Below, in pieces: positions 1 through 5,982 of a stretch of DNA of 5,982 nt. The notes beneath the pieces are model-generated. The model ran no database searches, was not told where the DNA came from, and saw nothing but the letters and a program-made list of their open reading frames with translations. The position numbers and the translations under genes were made by a program. The DNA comes from Candidatus Brocadiaceae bacterium (lineage in GTDB: Bacteria; Planctomycetota; Brocadiia; SM23-32), in NCBI GenBank assembly GCA_030615435.1, contig JAUWZH010000166.1:1-5982 (forward strand). Reading direction: 5' to 3'. How positions within the stretch are numbered: position 1 is the first letter of the stretch; the number at the start of each line of letters is the position of its first letter.

Positions 1-1025
1 TCGATTTCGGCTATCTTCTTCTTGACGTTCTTGATGGCCTCCAGGGGGTTGTAACCGTACCGGACGACGACCACACCGCCGACGGCTTCGGCACCATCCT
101 TGTCCAGGATACCCCGACGAAGCGCCGGTCCCAGAGACACCTTGGCGATGTCTTTGATATAGATCGGGACATTCTCATTGACTTTGACGACGGTTTTCTC
201 AATGTCCGAGACGTTCCTAATAAGCCCCAGGCCACGAATCATGTATTCGACTTTGTTGACTTCGATGGTGCGGGCGCCGACGTCCACGTTGGACATCTTC
301 ACCGCCCTGAACACCTCATCGAGCGCGACGTTGTGGGCCCGCATGGCATCCGGGTCCACGTCGATCTGGTATTCCTGTACGAAACCTCCAACCGAGGCCA
401 CCTCTGCGATGCCCTCAGCGGACATCAGGTAATACCGCACGTACCAGTCCTGGAGGGTCCGCAGTTCGTGCAGGTCCCACCCGCCGACGGGATTGTCGTC
501 CGGATCGCGCCCCTCCAGGGTGTACCAGAATATCTGCCCCAGGGCGGTGGCCTCGGGCCCTAACCCCGGCTGGCCCCCCTCAGGCAGCGACCCGGGCGGG
601 AGGCTGTTCAACTTTGTCAATATGCGGTTGCGAGATGTGTCGAAGTCTACGTCCTCCTCGAAAATAACGTAGACGGAGGAAAAGCCGAACATGGAGATGC
701 TCCGCACCGTTTTTACGCCCGACATGCCCAGCAAGGAGACGGTGAGCGGATAGGTGATCTGGTCCTCAACGTCTTGGGGCGAACGTCCCATCCACTTCGT
801 GAAGACTATCTGCTGGTTCTCGCCTATGTCGGGGATGGCATCAACCGGCACGGGCTTACGAGGGAGGCCCCATAGCTCCCAATCGAACGGGGCAACCCAT
901 ACCCCGCAAGCAATGAAGAAGAGCACGAACAGCGCAACGACGAGCTTGTTCTCCAGGCAGAAGCGGATCAGCTTGTCAATCACGGACATCTTGCCACCGG
1001 GGGGGAGAGCCACGCTCTCACTCAT
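1..1025 (-). CDS. cusA: CusA/CzcA-type heavy-metal efflux RND transporter, inner-membrane pump (partial, N-terminal 341 codons)
   Basis: Proton-driven inner-membrane pump of the HME-RND family, which exports metal ions through a CusCBA-type tripartite complex. The frame stays open from the ATG at 1025 to the left edge, giving 341 codons plus two bases; full-length relatives have over 1,000 residues. Residues 26-44 form TM1. They are followed by the family motifs PVDAIPDI (59-66), DQITYPLT (88-95), VKTVRSISMFG (104-114), LGPEATALG (155-163), LQDWYVRY (191-198), EVASVGGFVQEYQ (208-220) and GGVVVVRYG (316-324). These cover the first porter-domain region. The ATG overlaps the adaptor stop in ATGAGTGA, and GGGAGG lies 8 nt upstream, so translational coupling is likely. 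A second Met at codon 13 is a weaker alternative start. Compared with E. coli CusA, about 11 extra residues (around 47-57) precede PVDAIPD. The TM4 motif and the metal-relay methionines lie outside the window, so Cu/Ag specificity rests on context; a Co/Zn/Cd (Czc) role is not excluded by this part alone. Confidence 0.95.
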   Translation of the reverse strand, partial: MSESVALPPGGKMSVIDKLIRFCLENKLVVALFVLFFIACGVWVAPFDWELWGLPRKPVPVDAIPDIGENQQIVFTKWMGRSPQDVEDQITYPLTVSLLGMSGVKTVRSISMFGFSSVYVIFEEDVDFDTSRNRILTKLNSLPPGSLPEGGQPGLGPEATALGQIFWYTLEGRDPDDNPVGGWDLHELRTLQDWYVRYYLMSAEGIAEVASVGGFVQEYQIDVDPDAMRAHNVALDEVFRAVKMSNVDVGARTIEVNKVEYMIRGLGLIRNVSDIEKTVVKVNENVPIYIKDIAKVSLGPALRRGILDKDGAEAVGGVVVVRYGYNPLEAIKNVKKKIAEI

Positions 1026-3009
1026 GCTCGCGCCCTCCCTGGCGGTGAGAGTTGTCCCCAGAGATGGTTTCGACAATCTCTCCGCACCTGAGCATCGCAG
1101 CACCGAAGTAGGGGTTGCGTATCTCCTTATCCTTCTGGAGCCACACGGCTCCGCGACCATCGAAAGCCATGGGGCAAGTGAAGTGGAATACTGTCCCTTG
1201 GGCGGGCGCGCCAAAGCGCTTCACAGCGCCAATCAAGGCCTCAGATAGAATCGCAAATCCCTTTCGCTGCTTTTCGATGTCATCTCCGGCATCCAGGATT
1301 TCCTCAGCTGCCTTGTTCAGGTCAGCGGACATATTCCCCCACGCATCACGGGCATGTCCGCGCAGCAGTTTCGTCTCCAGCCCTCCGAGTGCTTCCGCCA
1401 GCCGATGAGCTGCCGTTCCAGCCCGTGCTTCGCTGTTCTCCGCCAGGGACTCCTGAAGCTTCACATAGGCGTCAAGAACGGCGATGAGCTGCTCTCTGAA
1501 TTCCGCGGGGACCTCCAAGGGTTCCGCAGGGGGCTTTTCTTGAGGCGGCCTTTCTTCGGGCATCATCATGCTCGGCTTGGCCTGAATCTGGAGGGCGCTG
1601 TCTATCTTGAAGTTGCCCCTTGTGACAACCCTGTCCCCTTCCGTGAGGCCAGACTTCACCAGGTAGTAATCGCCAGCACGCGGCCCGAGCACAACCTCGC
1701 GACCTTCGTACGTCGGCTTGCTTGTGCCAGGAACTTCTACGTAGACCACGGCTCGCCTTCCGGTTATGAGCGGCGCGGAGGCCGGAATCACCAGAGGAGG
1801 CTCACTTATCCGGTCCGAGCTTACATAACCAAGCGATTCGGCGGTGACGAGGTCCATCCCGCACATGTCGCACGAGCCGAACTCCGGCTTGATGATTTCC
1901 GGGTGCATCGGGCAGATCCATCGGCCGGCAAGGTCCGGTTCCATAACGCGTCCACCGAGGGCGACATCCGCCCGCACCACGGCACGGACGAACATTCCCG
2001 GCTTCAGCTTGCGTTGTGGATTCGGCACGTTGACCCGCACTTTGGTAGTGCGGGTTTTCGGGTTGAGCATCGGGGCGATGAAGGAGATGGTTCCGGCGAA
2101 CGTTTCGCCCGGATAAGCCTCCGTCGTGAAGGTGAGCTTCTGTCCATATCGCAGCCACATCAAGTCAGATTCGTACGCGTCCAGTTTCACCCAGACCGTA
2201 GAGAAGTCAGCGATGGTGTATATGCGCGTGCCTGTCTTGACATAATCACCTTCGAGCTTGTTCTTCTCGATTACAGTGCCGCCGATGGAGGCGTAGATTG
2301 TCACGTGTTCGGAGGGCTTGCCACTCTCCTCGATTTCTCCCATTTGCTCCTTGGTCAAGCCCAGCAGCCTCAGCTTCTCGCGAACCGCTTCGACAGTGGA
2401 GCGGGTCATGTCAGCCATGAGCGGCGAACCGCTCTCGCCATAATCCTTTGCCATGGCTATGGCTTGGATGAGTTCCTCCTGCGCGGCATAAAGCTCCGGG
2501 CTGTATATCCAGGCCATATGGTCGCCCTTCTTGACTTCCACGCCTGTGTAGTCCACGTACAATCTGTCCAGCCGCCCTGGCACCCAGGCGCTGATGTATT
2601 TGATCCTCGTCTCGTCATAATCCACCTTGCCGACCATGCGTATTTCGGCGGCCACGAACTTGCGTTCCACAGAGGTTGTCTGTATCTCCGCCAGCTTCTT
2701 TCCGGCCTCAGATATCACGAGCCGACGAGGTGATCCTAACTCCTGCCCCTCCTCTTGTGGGACCAAAATCAGGTCCATCCCGCAGATTGGGCATTTGCCC
2801 GGCTTGGGCTGATGAATCTGCGGGTGCATGGAGCAGGTCCACCACTGCACCACCGCGTCAGTTTCACTTTGCGTTTGGTCCCCCGTGCCAGGTTTCTGGG
2901 GAGCGGCAGGCATCAGCCAACCTCGCAGCAGGTATCCCAGACCAAACGCCACGAGCACGAGCAAGACGACCACCACCTTGCTGAATAGCCACAGCAGGAA
3001 CGTCTTCAC
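1018..3009 (-). CDS. cusB: CusB-type periplasmic adaptor with two heavy-metal-binding domains and a DUF3347-like C-terminus
   Basis: Membrane-fusion protein linking the RND pump to the outer-membrane channel; 663 aa against about 400 in E. coli CusB. The start is GTG at 3009, with GAGGAGGT about 7 nt upstream overlapping the stop of the YHS gene. Domains in order: N-terminal membrane anchor or signal (residues 4-30); first HMBD (57-82; Cys59, Met61, His62, Cys73, Cys76, Met78); adaptor core with barrel-sandwich and helical hairpin (about 95-270); beta-barrel (about 270-350); second HMBD (364-389; Cys366, Met368, His369, Cys380, Cys383, Met385); membrane-proximal part (about 403-480) with VIPASAPLITG and GNFKIDSALQ; Pro/Glu-rich linker (483-501); helical DUF3347-like tail (about 502-645) ending in CPMAFDGRG and NPYFGAAMLRCGE. 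Family knowledge says HMBDs bind Cu+/Ag+ through Cys/Met. The extra length comes from the added domains. Cu/Ag is favoured over Zn/Co because of the CPMHP/CGMDL motifs. Confidence 0.95.
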   Translation of the reverse strand: MKTFLLWLFSKVVVVLLVLVAFGLGYLLRGWLMPAAPQKPGTGDQTQSETDAVVQWWTCSMHPQIHQPKPGKCPICGMDLILVPQEEGQELGSPRRLVISEAGKKLAEIQTTSVERKFVAAEIRMVGKVDYDETRIKYISAWVPGRLDRLYVDYTGVEVKKGDHMAWIYSPELYAAQEELIQAIAMAKDYGESGSPLMADMTRSTVEAVREKLRLLGLTKEQMGEIEESGKPSEHVTIYASIGGTVIEKNKLEGDYVKTGTRIYTIADFSTVWVKLDAYESDLMWLRYGQKLTFTTEAYPGETFAGTISFIAPMLNPKTRTTKVRVNVPNPQRKLKPGMFVRAVVRADVALGGRVMEPDLAGRWICPMHPEIIKPEFGSCDMCGMDLVTAESLGYVSSDRISEPPLVIPASAPLITGRRAVVYVEVPGTSKPTYEGREVVLGPRAGDYYLVKSGLTEGDRVVTRGNFKIDSALQIQAKPSMMMPEERPPQEKPPAEPLEVPAEFREQLIAVLDAYVKLQESLAENSEARAGTAAHRLAEALGGLETKLLRGHARDAWGNMSADLNKAAEEILDAGDDIEKQRKGFAILSEALIGAVKRFGAPAQGTVFHFTCPMAFDGRGAVWLQKDKEIRNPYFGAAMLRCGEIVETISGDNSHRQGGREHE
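1843..1920 (-). other. Second HMBD, inserted between the adaptor's beta-barrel and membrane-proximal part
   Basis: Adaptor residues 364-389, with CPMHP (366-370) and CDMCGMDL (380-387). It sits after the barrel strand KPGMFVRAVV (336-345) and before VIPASAPL (407-414), segments that are nearly contiguous in a simple CusB. It is therefore an insertion in a loop, not an N-terminal extension. Confidence 0.85.
2764..2841 (-). other. First heavy-metal-binding domain (HMBD) of the adaptor
   Basis: Adaptor residues 57-82. The segment has the two-part HMBD signature, CSMHP (59-63) and CPICGMDL (73-80), directly after the membrane anchor, where many CusB proteins carry one such domain. Cys59, Cys73, Cys76, Met61 and Met78 are the likely soft-metal ligands. 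Confidence 0.88.
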
Positions 3010-3022
3010 CGCTCACACCTCC

Positions 3023-3607
3023 TCAAAGGCTCTCGTGCGGCCCATGACCCTGTCGGGGCATTGGTTCGCCTTGGAGCTCGGAGTCCAGCACCTTCAGATA
3101 TGTCTCAGGATCTTCCTTGAACACAGTGGGGCACCCCCCGCAACAGAAGTAAACGCGTCGCCCCGTGTAGTCCACAAAGATATTCTGGTTAATGGCGCCA
3201 CCCATAACAGGACAGAGCTTCTGTGCCACTTCAGTCGCGTGGGCGGGCCGGGTCTCTGTCTGCCCTTCTCCAGATTCAGGAGCCGTTCGGAGTTGCTCAT
3301 CGAGCTTCCCGAGGTATTTCTCCGGGGCCTTCTTGAACTCACCCACGCACATCTGGCAGCAGAAATACACGCGCCTGCCCTCGTAGTCAGCATAGATGTT
3401 CTTGTCAATCGGTCCACCCATGACGGGACAGACTTCCTGCGCGATTTCCGTTTCCCCGGCGGGTGAGGTCCCCTCTACTGGCACGCCGCCTTCCGCAGGC
3501 GCCGCAGCTCCAGAGACTCCTTCTCCTCCCTTGCCACAGCCGAAAATGGAACCCGCCACGAGAACCACCAAAGCCAAACCCGCAATCAGAAGGGCACTTG
3601 ACTTCAT
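3023..3607 (-). CDS. Secreted protein with two tandem YHS metal-binding domains (probable lipoprotein)
   Basis: A 194-aa protein that I infer binds Cu+ or a similar soft metal in the periplasm and supplies the adjacent efflux complex. The start is ATG at 3607, with AAAGGA about 7 nt upstream. Residues 1-23 are a hydrophobic export signal ending at Cys24. The lipobox IFGC is imperfect (Phe at -2), so lipidation is likely but not certain. A Gly/Ala/Pro/Glu-rich linker (25-52) follows, then YHS domain 1 (53-106; CPVMGG at 60-65, FCCQMC at 82-87) and YHS domain 2 (125-178; CPVMGG at 132-137, FCCGGC at 154-159), and a short tail containing two His. Each domain has four Cys. The two are about 61% identical (33/54), indicating a tandem duplication. 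The gene ends 13 nt before the adaptor and looks cotranscribed with it. No CusF is present in the window and this protein may fill that role. The closest named family is YHS-domain proteins; I know of no assigned gene symbol. Confidence 0.9.
   Translation of the reverse strand: MKSSALLIAGLALVVLVAGSIFGCGKGGEGVSGAAAPAEGGVPVEGTSPAGETEIAQEVCPVMGGPIDKNIYADYEGRRVYFCCQMCVGEFKKAPEKYLGKLDEQLRTAPESGEGQTETRPAHATEVAQKLCPVMGGAINQNIFVDYTGRRVYFCCGGCPTVFKEDPETYLKVLDSELQGEPMPRQGHGPHESL
3074..3451 (-). repeat. Tandem intragenic duplication encoding the two YHS domains
   Basis: Copy 1 spans 3290-3451 (residues 53-106) and copy 2 spans 3074-3235 (residues 125-178), 54 codons each with no gaps. They share TE-AQ--CPVMGG, the GRRVYFCC block, FK--PE-YL and LD at the same spacing. 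An 18-residue linker rich in Glu, Thr and Pro separates them. Confidence 0.85.
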
Positions 3608-3749
3608 CGTCGTATCCTTTCATCCAGGAGTTGAGACCACACTTGCCAAAACATGTCAGTCAGAGCGGCCTTCGTGTCCGGTAAAACCACTCCCCACATT
3701 CATTCCTGCACAAATCGCTTTTTCTCTGTTCGTTGGCGATCACCTCCAC
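3608..3749 (-). other. 142-nt spacer between cusC and the YHS gene, with an orphan Shine-Dalgarno sequence
   Basis: Immediately after the cusC stop (TGA at 3750-3752) the minus strand reads GGAGGTGATC (3738-3747), a perfect 10-base complement of the canonical 16S rRNA tail, but no ATG, GTG or TTG follows at normal spacing. The only reading frame in place is a 27-codon GTG-initiated one (3660-3743), whose start lies inside the SD itself. I see no convincing terminator or promoter here, so cusC and the YHS gene may share one transcript. Confidence 0.5.
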
Positions 3750-5180
3750 TCATTCCGTTGTTTCCGATTGAGCTCCCACGTCATCGGCAGTCGGCATAGA
3801 ACGGGGGACCTCTTTCCCCACCAGCATCTCCAGTTGGGCCACCCGCTGGGCATGATCGGCGAGCGACCGTTCGTACGAAAGCTGAAACTCCAGCAACGCG
3901 CGCTGGCCGTCAAGCAGGTCCAGGAAACCTGCCTTTCCCACTTTGAATGCTATCTCGGTCACCTTCAAGGATTCCTTTGCCTTCGGAATCAGCATGTTTT
4001 GGTACAGGTCAAGCTTGCGTTCCGCGTCGCGTACGGCGTAAGCGGCCAACTTGACATCGGATTCGAGTGTGTTCTCTTTATCACGAAGCGAATTCTGCGC
4101 GCTGCGCAATTGAGCCTCTGCCTGCCGCGTTGCTGCTTCGTACTTGCCCCTCCAGATCGGCAGGTTAAGCGAAACCATTGCCATGACAGGGTCCTTGCCA
4201 CTGTCCCGAACGCCGCTCATCCTTGCGGGGCCAGTCTCCATGTAGTTCAGCCCGAGCGTGATATCTGGATAGTAGTTTTTCCTGGCAAGCTCGACAGAAC
4301 TTTGCCGTTTCCCGATTTCGGATTCCAGTGCTCTCAGCTCAGGGTTTGCTTCCTTGAGCCACGCAAGCAGCTCCTCGTCATCAGCCTGGATGCGTTCTGC
4401 TGGAAGGCCGTGGGGCCAGGGCACCGGCTGGTCAGCGGAGCGACCAAGGACGGCATTGAGCTTTGCAGCCAGAGGCCCGCGAAGGTCCTTGAGCGTGTTC
4501 AGCCGATCCTCCAGCTTGCCCAGTTCCAGCTGTGCCCTGATCATATTGGGGTGGCCGGCTGCTGCGGCCATGTACCTGGTCCGGGCAACCTGTTCCAGGT
4601 ACCTCACCAGCGCCACGTTTTCCCTGGTAATGGCAACGGCGCGGGAAAGATGGTAGTACTCTGCATAGGCACTTCTCACCCGGTAGAAGAGCTTCAGTTT
4701 GGCCGCCTCGTACTGTTGCTGCGCTACCATAGCCGCCTTAGAAGCCACGTCTGCACGCAGGCGCAGTTTGCCGAACCACGGGAACATCTGTGAAATGCCA
4801 AGCCTCTGCCGCTGGGGGCCGACGCGGGTCTCGATCTCACGGACAAAATACCCGTAGGTGAAGCGCGGATCGGGGAGTGCCCGCGCCTGCGGGATTCTTT
4901 CCACCGCGGCTTTCCACCTATGGAACGCCGCACGCAGTCCAGGATTGTTCAAGGCCGCGTACGCCAGGTAGTTCTGGAGGTTGGACTTCTCCGTCAGTTC
5001 CGGCAAGGGGTCGGTTGCGCCGTTCTCGTAAAGCAAGTGCTCTTCCTCGCGAGGCCCCCCGAAACCCTTCTGTGCCGCCTTGGGCGACTCATACGGCGCA
5101 GGTGACGGATACAAGCCTGCGCAGCCGCCCAGTGCCACGATGCACGGAAGCAAGAGCACGGTCTTCTTGAACTTCACCAT
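3750..5180 (-). CDS. cusC: CusC/TolC-family outer-membrane efflux channel lipoprotein
   Basis: Outer-membrane component through which the RND pump expels metal; it works as a trimer with a beta-barrel and a long periplasmic alpha-barrel. The 476-aa length is normal for the family. The signal peptide (1-19) ends in a good lipobox, LGGC, so Cys20 should be lipidated as in CusC. The first OEP repeat covers roughly 65-250, with PDPRFTYGYF (103-112), the loop QMFPWFGK (131-138) and heptad-rich helices after it. The second repeat covers roughly 265-455, with YYPDITLGLNY (303-313), SLNLPIWRGKYE (337-348) and the closing helix around FLDLLDGQRALLEFQLSYE (419-437). The two repeats have the expected internal symmetry. 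The start is ATG at 5180, chosen because it gives the signal peptide directly; only a weak SD is visible. It is the first gene of the cluster, 142 nt before the YHS gene. Substrate specificity cannot be read from this component. Confidence 0.95.
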   Translation of the reverse strand: MVKFKKTVLLLPCIVALGGCAGLYPSPAPYESPKAAQKGFGGPREEEHLLYENGATDPLPELTEKSNLQNYLAYAALNNPGLRAAFHRWKAAVERIPQARALPDPRFTYGYFVREIETRVGPQRQRLGISQMFPWFGKLRLRADVASKAAMVAQQQYEAAKLKLFYRVRSAYAEYYHLSRAVAITRENVALVRYLEQVARTRYMAAAAGHPNMIRAQLELGKLEDRLNTLKDLRGPLAAKLNAVLGRSADQPVPWPHGLPAERIQADDEELLAWLKEANPELRALESEIGKRQSSVELARKNYYPDITLGLNYMETGPARMSGVRDSGKDPVMAMVSLNLPIWRGKYEAATRQAEAQLRSAQNSLRDKENTLESDVKLAAYAVRDAERKLDLYQNMLIPKAKESLKVTEIAFKVGKAGFLDLLDGQRALLEFQLSYERSLADHAQRVAQLEMLVGKEVPRSMPTADDVGAQSETTE

Positions 5181-5219
5181 GAGCTCAGCTTGGTCCAGAG
5201 AACTGTCAGGTACACTGAG

Positions 5220-5249
5220 TTAGTAACAGCACTATTCCTATTTGTTCAA
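5220..5249 (-). promoter_or_regulatory. Possible sigma70-like promoter of the cus operon
   Basis: On the minus strand TTGAAC (5244-5249) resembles a -35 box (4/6) and TACTAA (5220-5225) a weak -10 box (3/6), with an 18-nt spacer. Initiation would fall about 30 nt upstream of the cusC ATG. The matches are poor. The call rests mainly on the AT-rich setting and the position. Confidence 0.25.
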
Positions 5250-5253
5250 TAGT
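5231..5253. promoter_or_regulatory. Inverted repeat ACTATT-N11-AATAGT upstream of cusC, possible operator
   Basis: Perfect 6-bp arms (5231-5236 and 5248-5253) with an 11-nt spacer put the half-sites 17 nt apart centre to centre, suitable for a dimeric regulator. The dyad overlaps the putative -35 box. It does not match the CueR, CsoR, CopY or CusR consensus patterns I know, so the regulator is unknown. A second, nested dyad (CTATT-N5-AATAG) shares the right arm. Confidence 0.3.
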
Positions 5254-5416
5254 CTTTTCTCGGCCAACCTCTCTCCTCGGCTCGAAGGGTCAGAAAAGCG
5301 GAAAAGATGCGCTCCTGCCGGCCGTTCGCACCCGGGATCCTGCGCCGAGCACGTTGCTGAGTTCAAACGCGGCCGCGGTGCCCTTTCCCGCCAAGTCGCT
5401 CAAACAGTTGCGTTCA

Positions 5417-5869
5417 TCAGGGTTCGTCCGCGGCTCTCTTCTGTATGACGAAGACAGCTATTCCCGCCAGCAGGTTCGCCGCGAAGCTCGGAAGCCGCAC
5501 GTAGGAAGGCGAGAAGAACACCTTGTGCGCGATGCTCAGGCGTCTGTCCTTGCAGAACTGGTGGAAGTCCTTGACGCTCAGCGGGTGCACGTTGGGAGTT
5601 TCGTACCAGTCGTACGGCAGCAAGCGCGTCACGGGCATCTTGCCCCGCAGCAGAAGCTGCAGGCGCAGCCTCCAGTGCCCGAAGTTCGGAAAGCTGATGA
5701 TCGCCCTCCGGCCTATCCTCAGCATCTCCTCGACAGTTCTTACCGGCTCAAGGGTCTGCTGGAGGGCCTGGCTCAGGATGACGCAGTCGAAGGAATGCTC
5801 GGAGAACATGGCCATGCCTTCCAGCATGTCGCCGTGGTAGACCGGCACCCCCCGCCTGATGCATTCCTA
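5417..5869 (-). pseudogene. metW: metW remnant: C-terminal two-thirds of the methionine-biosynthesis protein MetW
   Basis: MetW is a SAM-dependent methyltransferase-fold protein normally paired with MetX (homoserine O-acetyltransferase) in methionine synthesis. About 143-149 residues remain of a family length near 200. Recognisable are ECIRRGVPVYHGDMLEGM at the break, FDCVILSQALQQT, IISFPNFGHWRLRLQLLL, KMPVTRLLPYDWYETPN and a normal hydrophobic end (stop at 5417-5419). Homology stops at the Glu codon 5864-5866; the next codon upstream in frame is a TAG stop (5867-5869), and the sequence beyond does not resemble MetW. The glycine-rich SAM motif (VLDLGCGDG-like) is therefore missing. The only in-frame start, GTG at 5846-5848, is the internal valine of GVPVY, so a functional product is unlikely. 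It points the same way as the cus genes. An assembly join at this point is the main alternative to real gene decay. Confidence 0.8.
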
Positions 5870-5982
5870 CTGTGAAAACCTTACGTACCGGCACGACGGG
5901 GCGAGCTGAAAGAAACACCCTCAAGCACGGCGCAGAACCGAAGATTCCAAGCATCGGGAGGCTTCGAAGGCTTGCTTCATCC
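5870..5982. other. Unidentified sequence fused to the broken end of metW
   Basis: This 113-bp stretch replaces the expected 5' part of metW. Two frames stay open to the window edge: a plus-strand frame from GTG at 5872 (37 codons, beginning KTLRTGTTGRAERNTLKHG after the start) and a minus-strand frame that enters the metW region out of frame. Neither resembles a protein family I recognise. The stretch beginning GTGAAAACC with ACGTACCGGC after it loosely recalls the 3' half of a group II intron domain V, but the pairing 5' half is absent. It may be the edge of an insertion, a rearrangement joint or an assembly join. Confidence 0.35.

Larger units (their letters stand above)
5181..5416 (-). other. 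Intergenic region between the metW remnant and cusC
   Basis: A 236-nt gap. The part nearest metW (about 5280-5416) is GC-rich, contains the palindrome CGCGGCCGCG, and shows no tRNA or clear rho-independent terminator. The part nearest cusC (about 5205-5260) is markedly more AT-rich and contains the promoter and operator candidates listed separately. No protein-coding gene is recognisable. Confidence 0.6.

Noticed and set aside
1354..2733. 459-codon open frame on the plus strand
   Set aside because: It lies wholly antisense to the well-supported adaptor gene; its Arg/His/Leu-rich translation resembles no family, and its openness follows from GC-biased codons opposite.
3660..3743. 27-codon GTG-initiated frame in the cusC-YHS spacer
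   Set aside because: Its start codon lies within the SD-like motif, so it has no ribosome site at proper spacing, and the peptide resembles nothing known; kept only as part of the orphan-SD finding.
3396..4793. 465-codon open frame on the plus strand
   Set aside because: It is antisense to the YHS gene and cusC, covers the intergenic spacer without a break in character, and shows no recognisable domain or ribosome site.
5310..5350. tRNA-like T-arm in the GC-rich gap (TTCGCACCCGGGATCC)
   Set aside because: The flanking bases do not form the 5-bp T stem, and no acceptor or anticodon arm can be built.
5380..5400. Possible terminator after metW from the CGCGGCCGCG palindrome
   Set aside because: The palindrome has no loop space and no T-run of useful length follows on the minus strand.
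5354..5875. 173-codon plus-strand frame opposite metW
   Set aside because: It is the antisense shadow of the metW coding frame; no motifs are recognisable, and the metW frame explains the sequence.
5870..5910. Group II intron domain V
   Set aside because: Only a loose match to the 3' half is present; the 5' strand of the stem is metW sequence and does not pair.

Overview
The window carries most of one minus-strand heavy-metal efflux locus of the Cus type (Cu+/Ag+), with a broken methionine-biosynthesis gene upstream of it. Read in the direction of transcription (high to low coordinates), the order is: a 113-bp unidentified stretch at the right edge, a metW gene that has lost its 5' part, a 236-bp gap that probably holds the operon promoter, an outer-membrane channel lipoprotein (cusC/TolC type), a small secreted protein with two tandem YHS metal-binding domains, a periplasmic adaptor (cusB type) with two Cys/Met-rich heavy-metal-binding domains and a DUF3347-like tail, and the first 341 codons of the inner-membrane RND pump (cusA type), which runs off the left edge.

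The channel, adaptor and pump would form a tripartite complex spanning both membranes and moving metal ions out of the periplasm. The YHS protein and the two adaptor domains add several cysteine sites and may capture metal and feed it to the complex. No cusF-like chaperone gene and no regulator gene lie inside the window. YHS, adaptor and pump are tightly packed (13-nt gap, then an 8-nt ATGAGTGA overlap). The channel gene is separated from the YHS gene by 142 nt, so it may be cotranscribed or in a separate unit.

The three-component layout with lipoproteins implies a Gram-negative (diderm) bacterium. The DNA is moderately GC-rich. From memory of the families, the adaptor architecture, the pump's extended loop after TM1 and the MetW sequence most resemble proteins of Planctomycetes/PVC-type bacteria. 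This placement is inference and was not searched.

Most of the window is a recognisable system. The less ordinary points are the internally duplicated YHS protein, the second metal-binding domain inserted in the adaptor, the truncated metW with unidentified sequence fused to it, and a perfect Shine-Dalgarno sequence with no gene behind it. No RNA genes, CRISPR arrays or complete mobile elements were seen.
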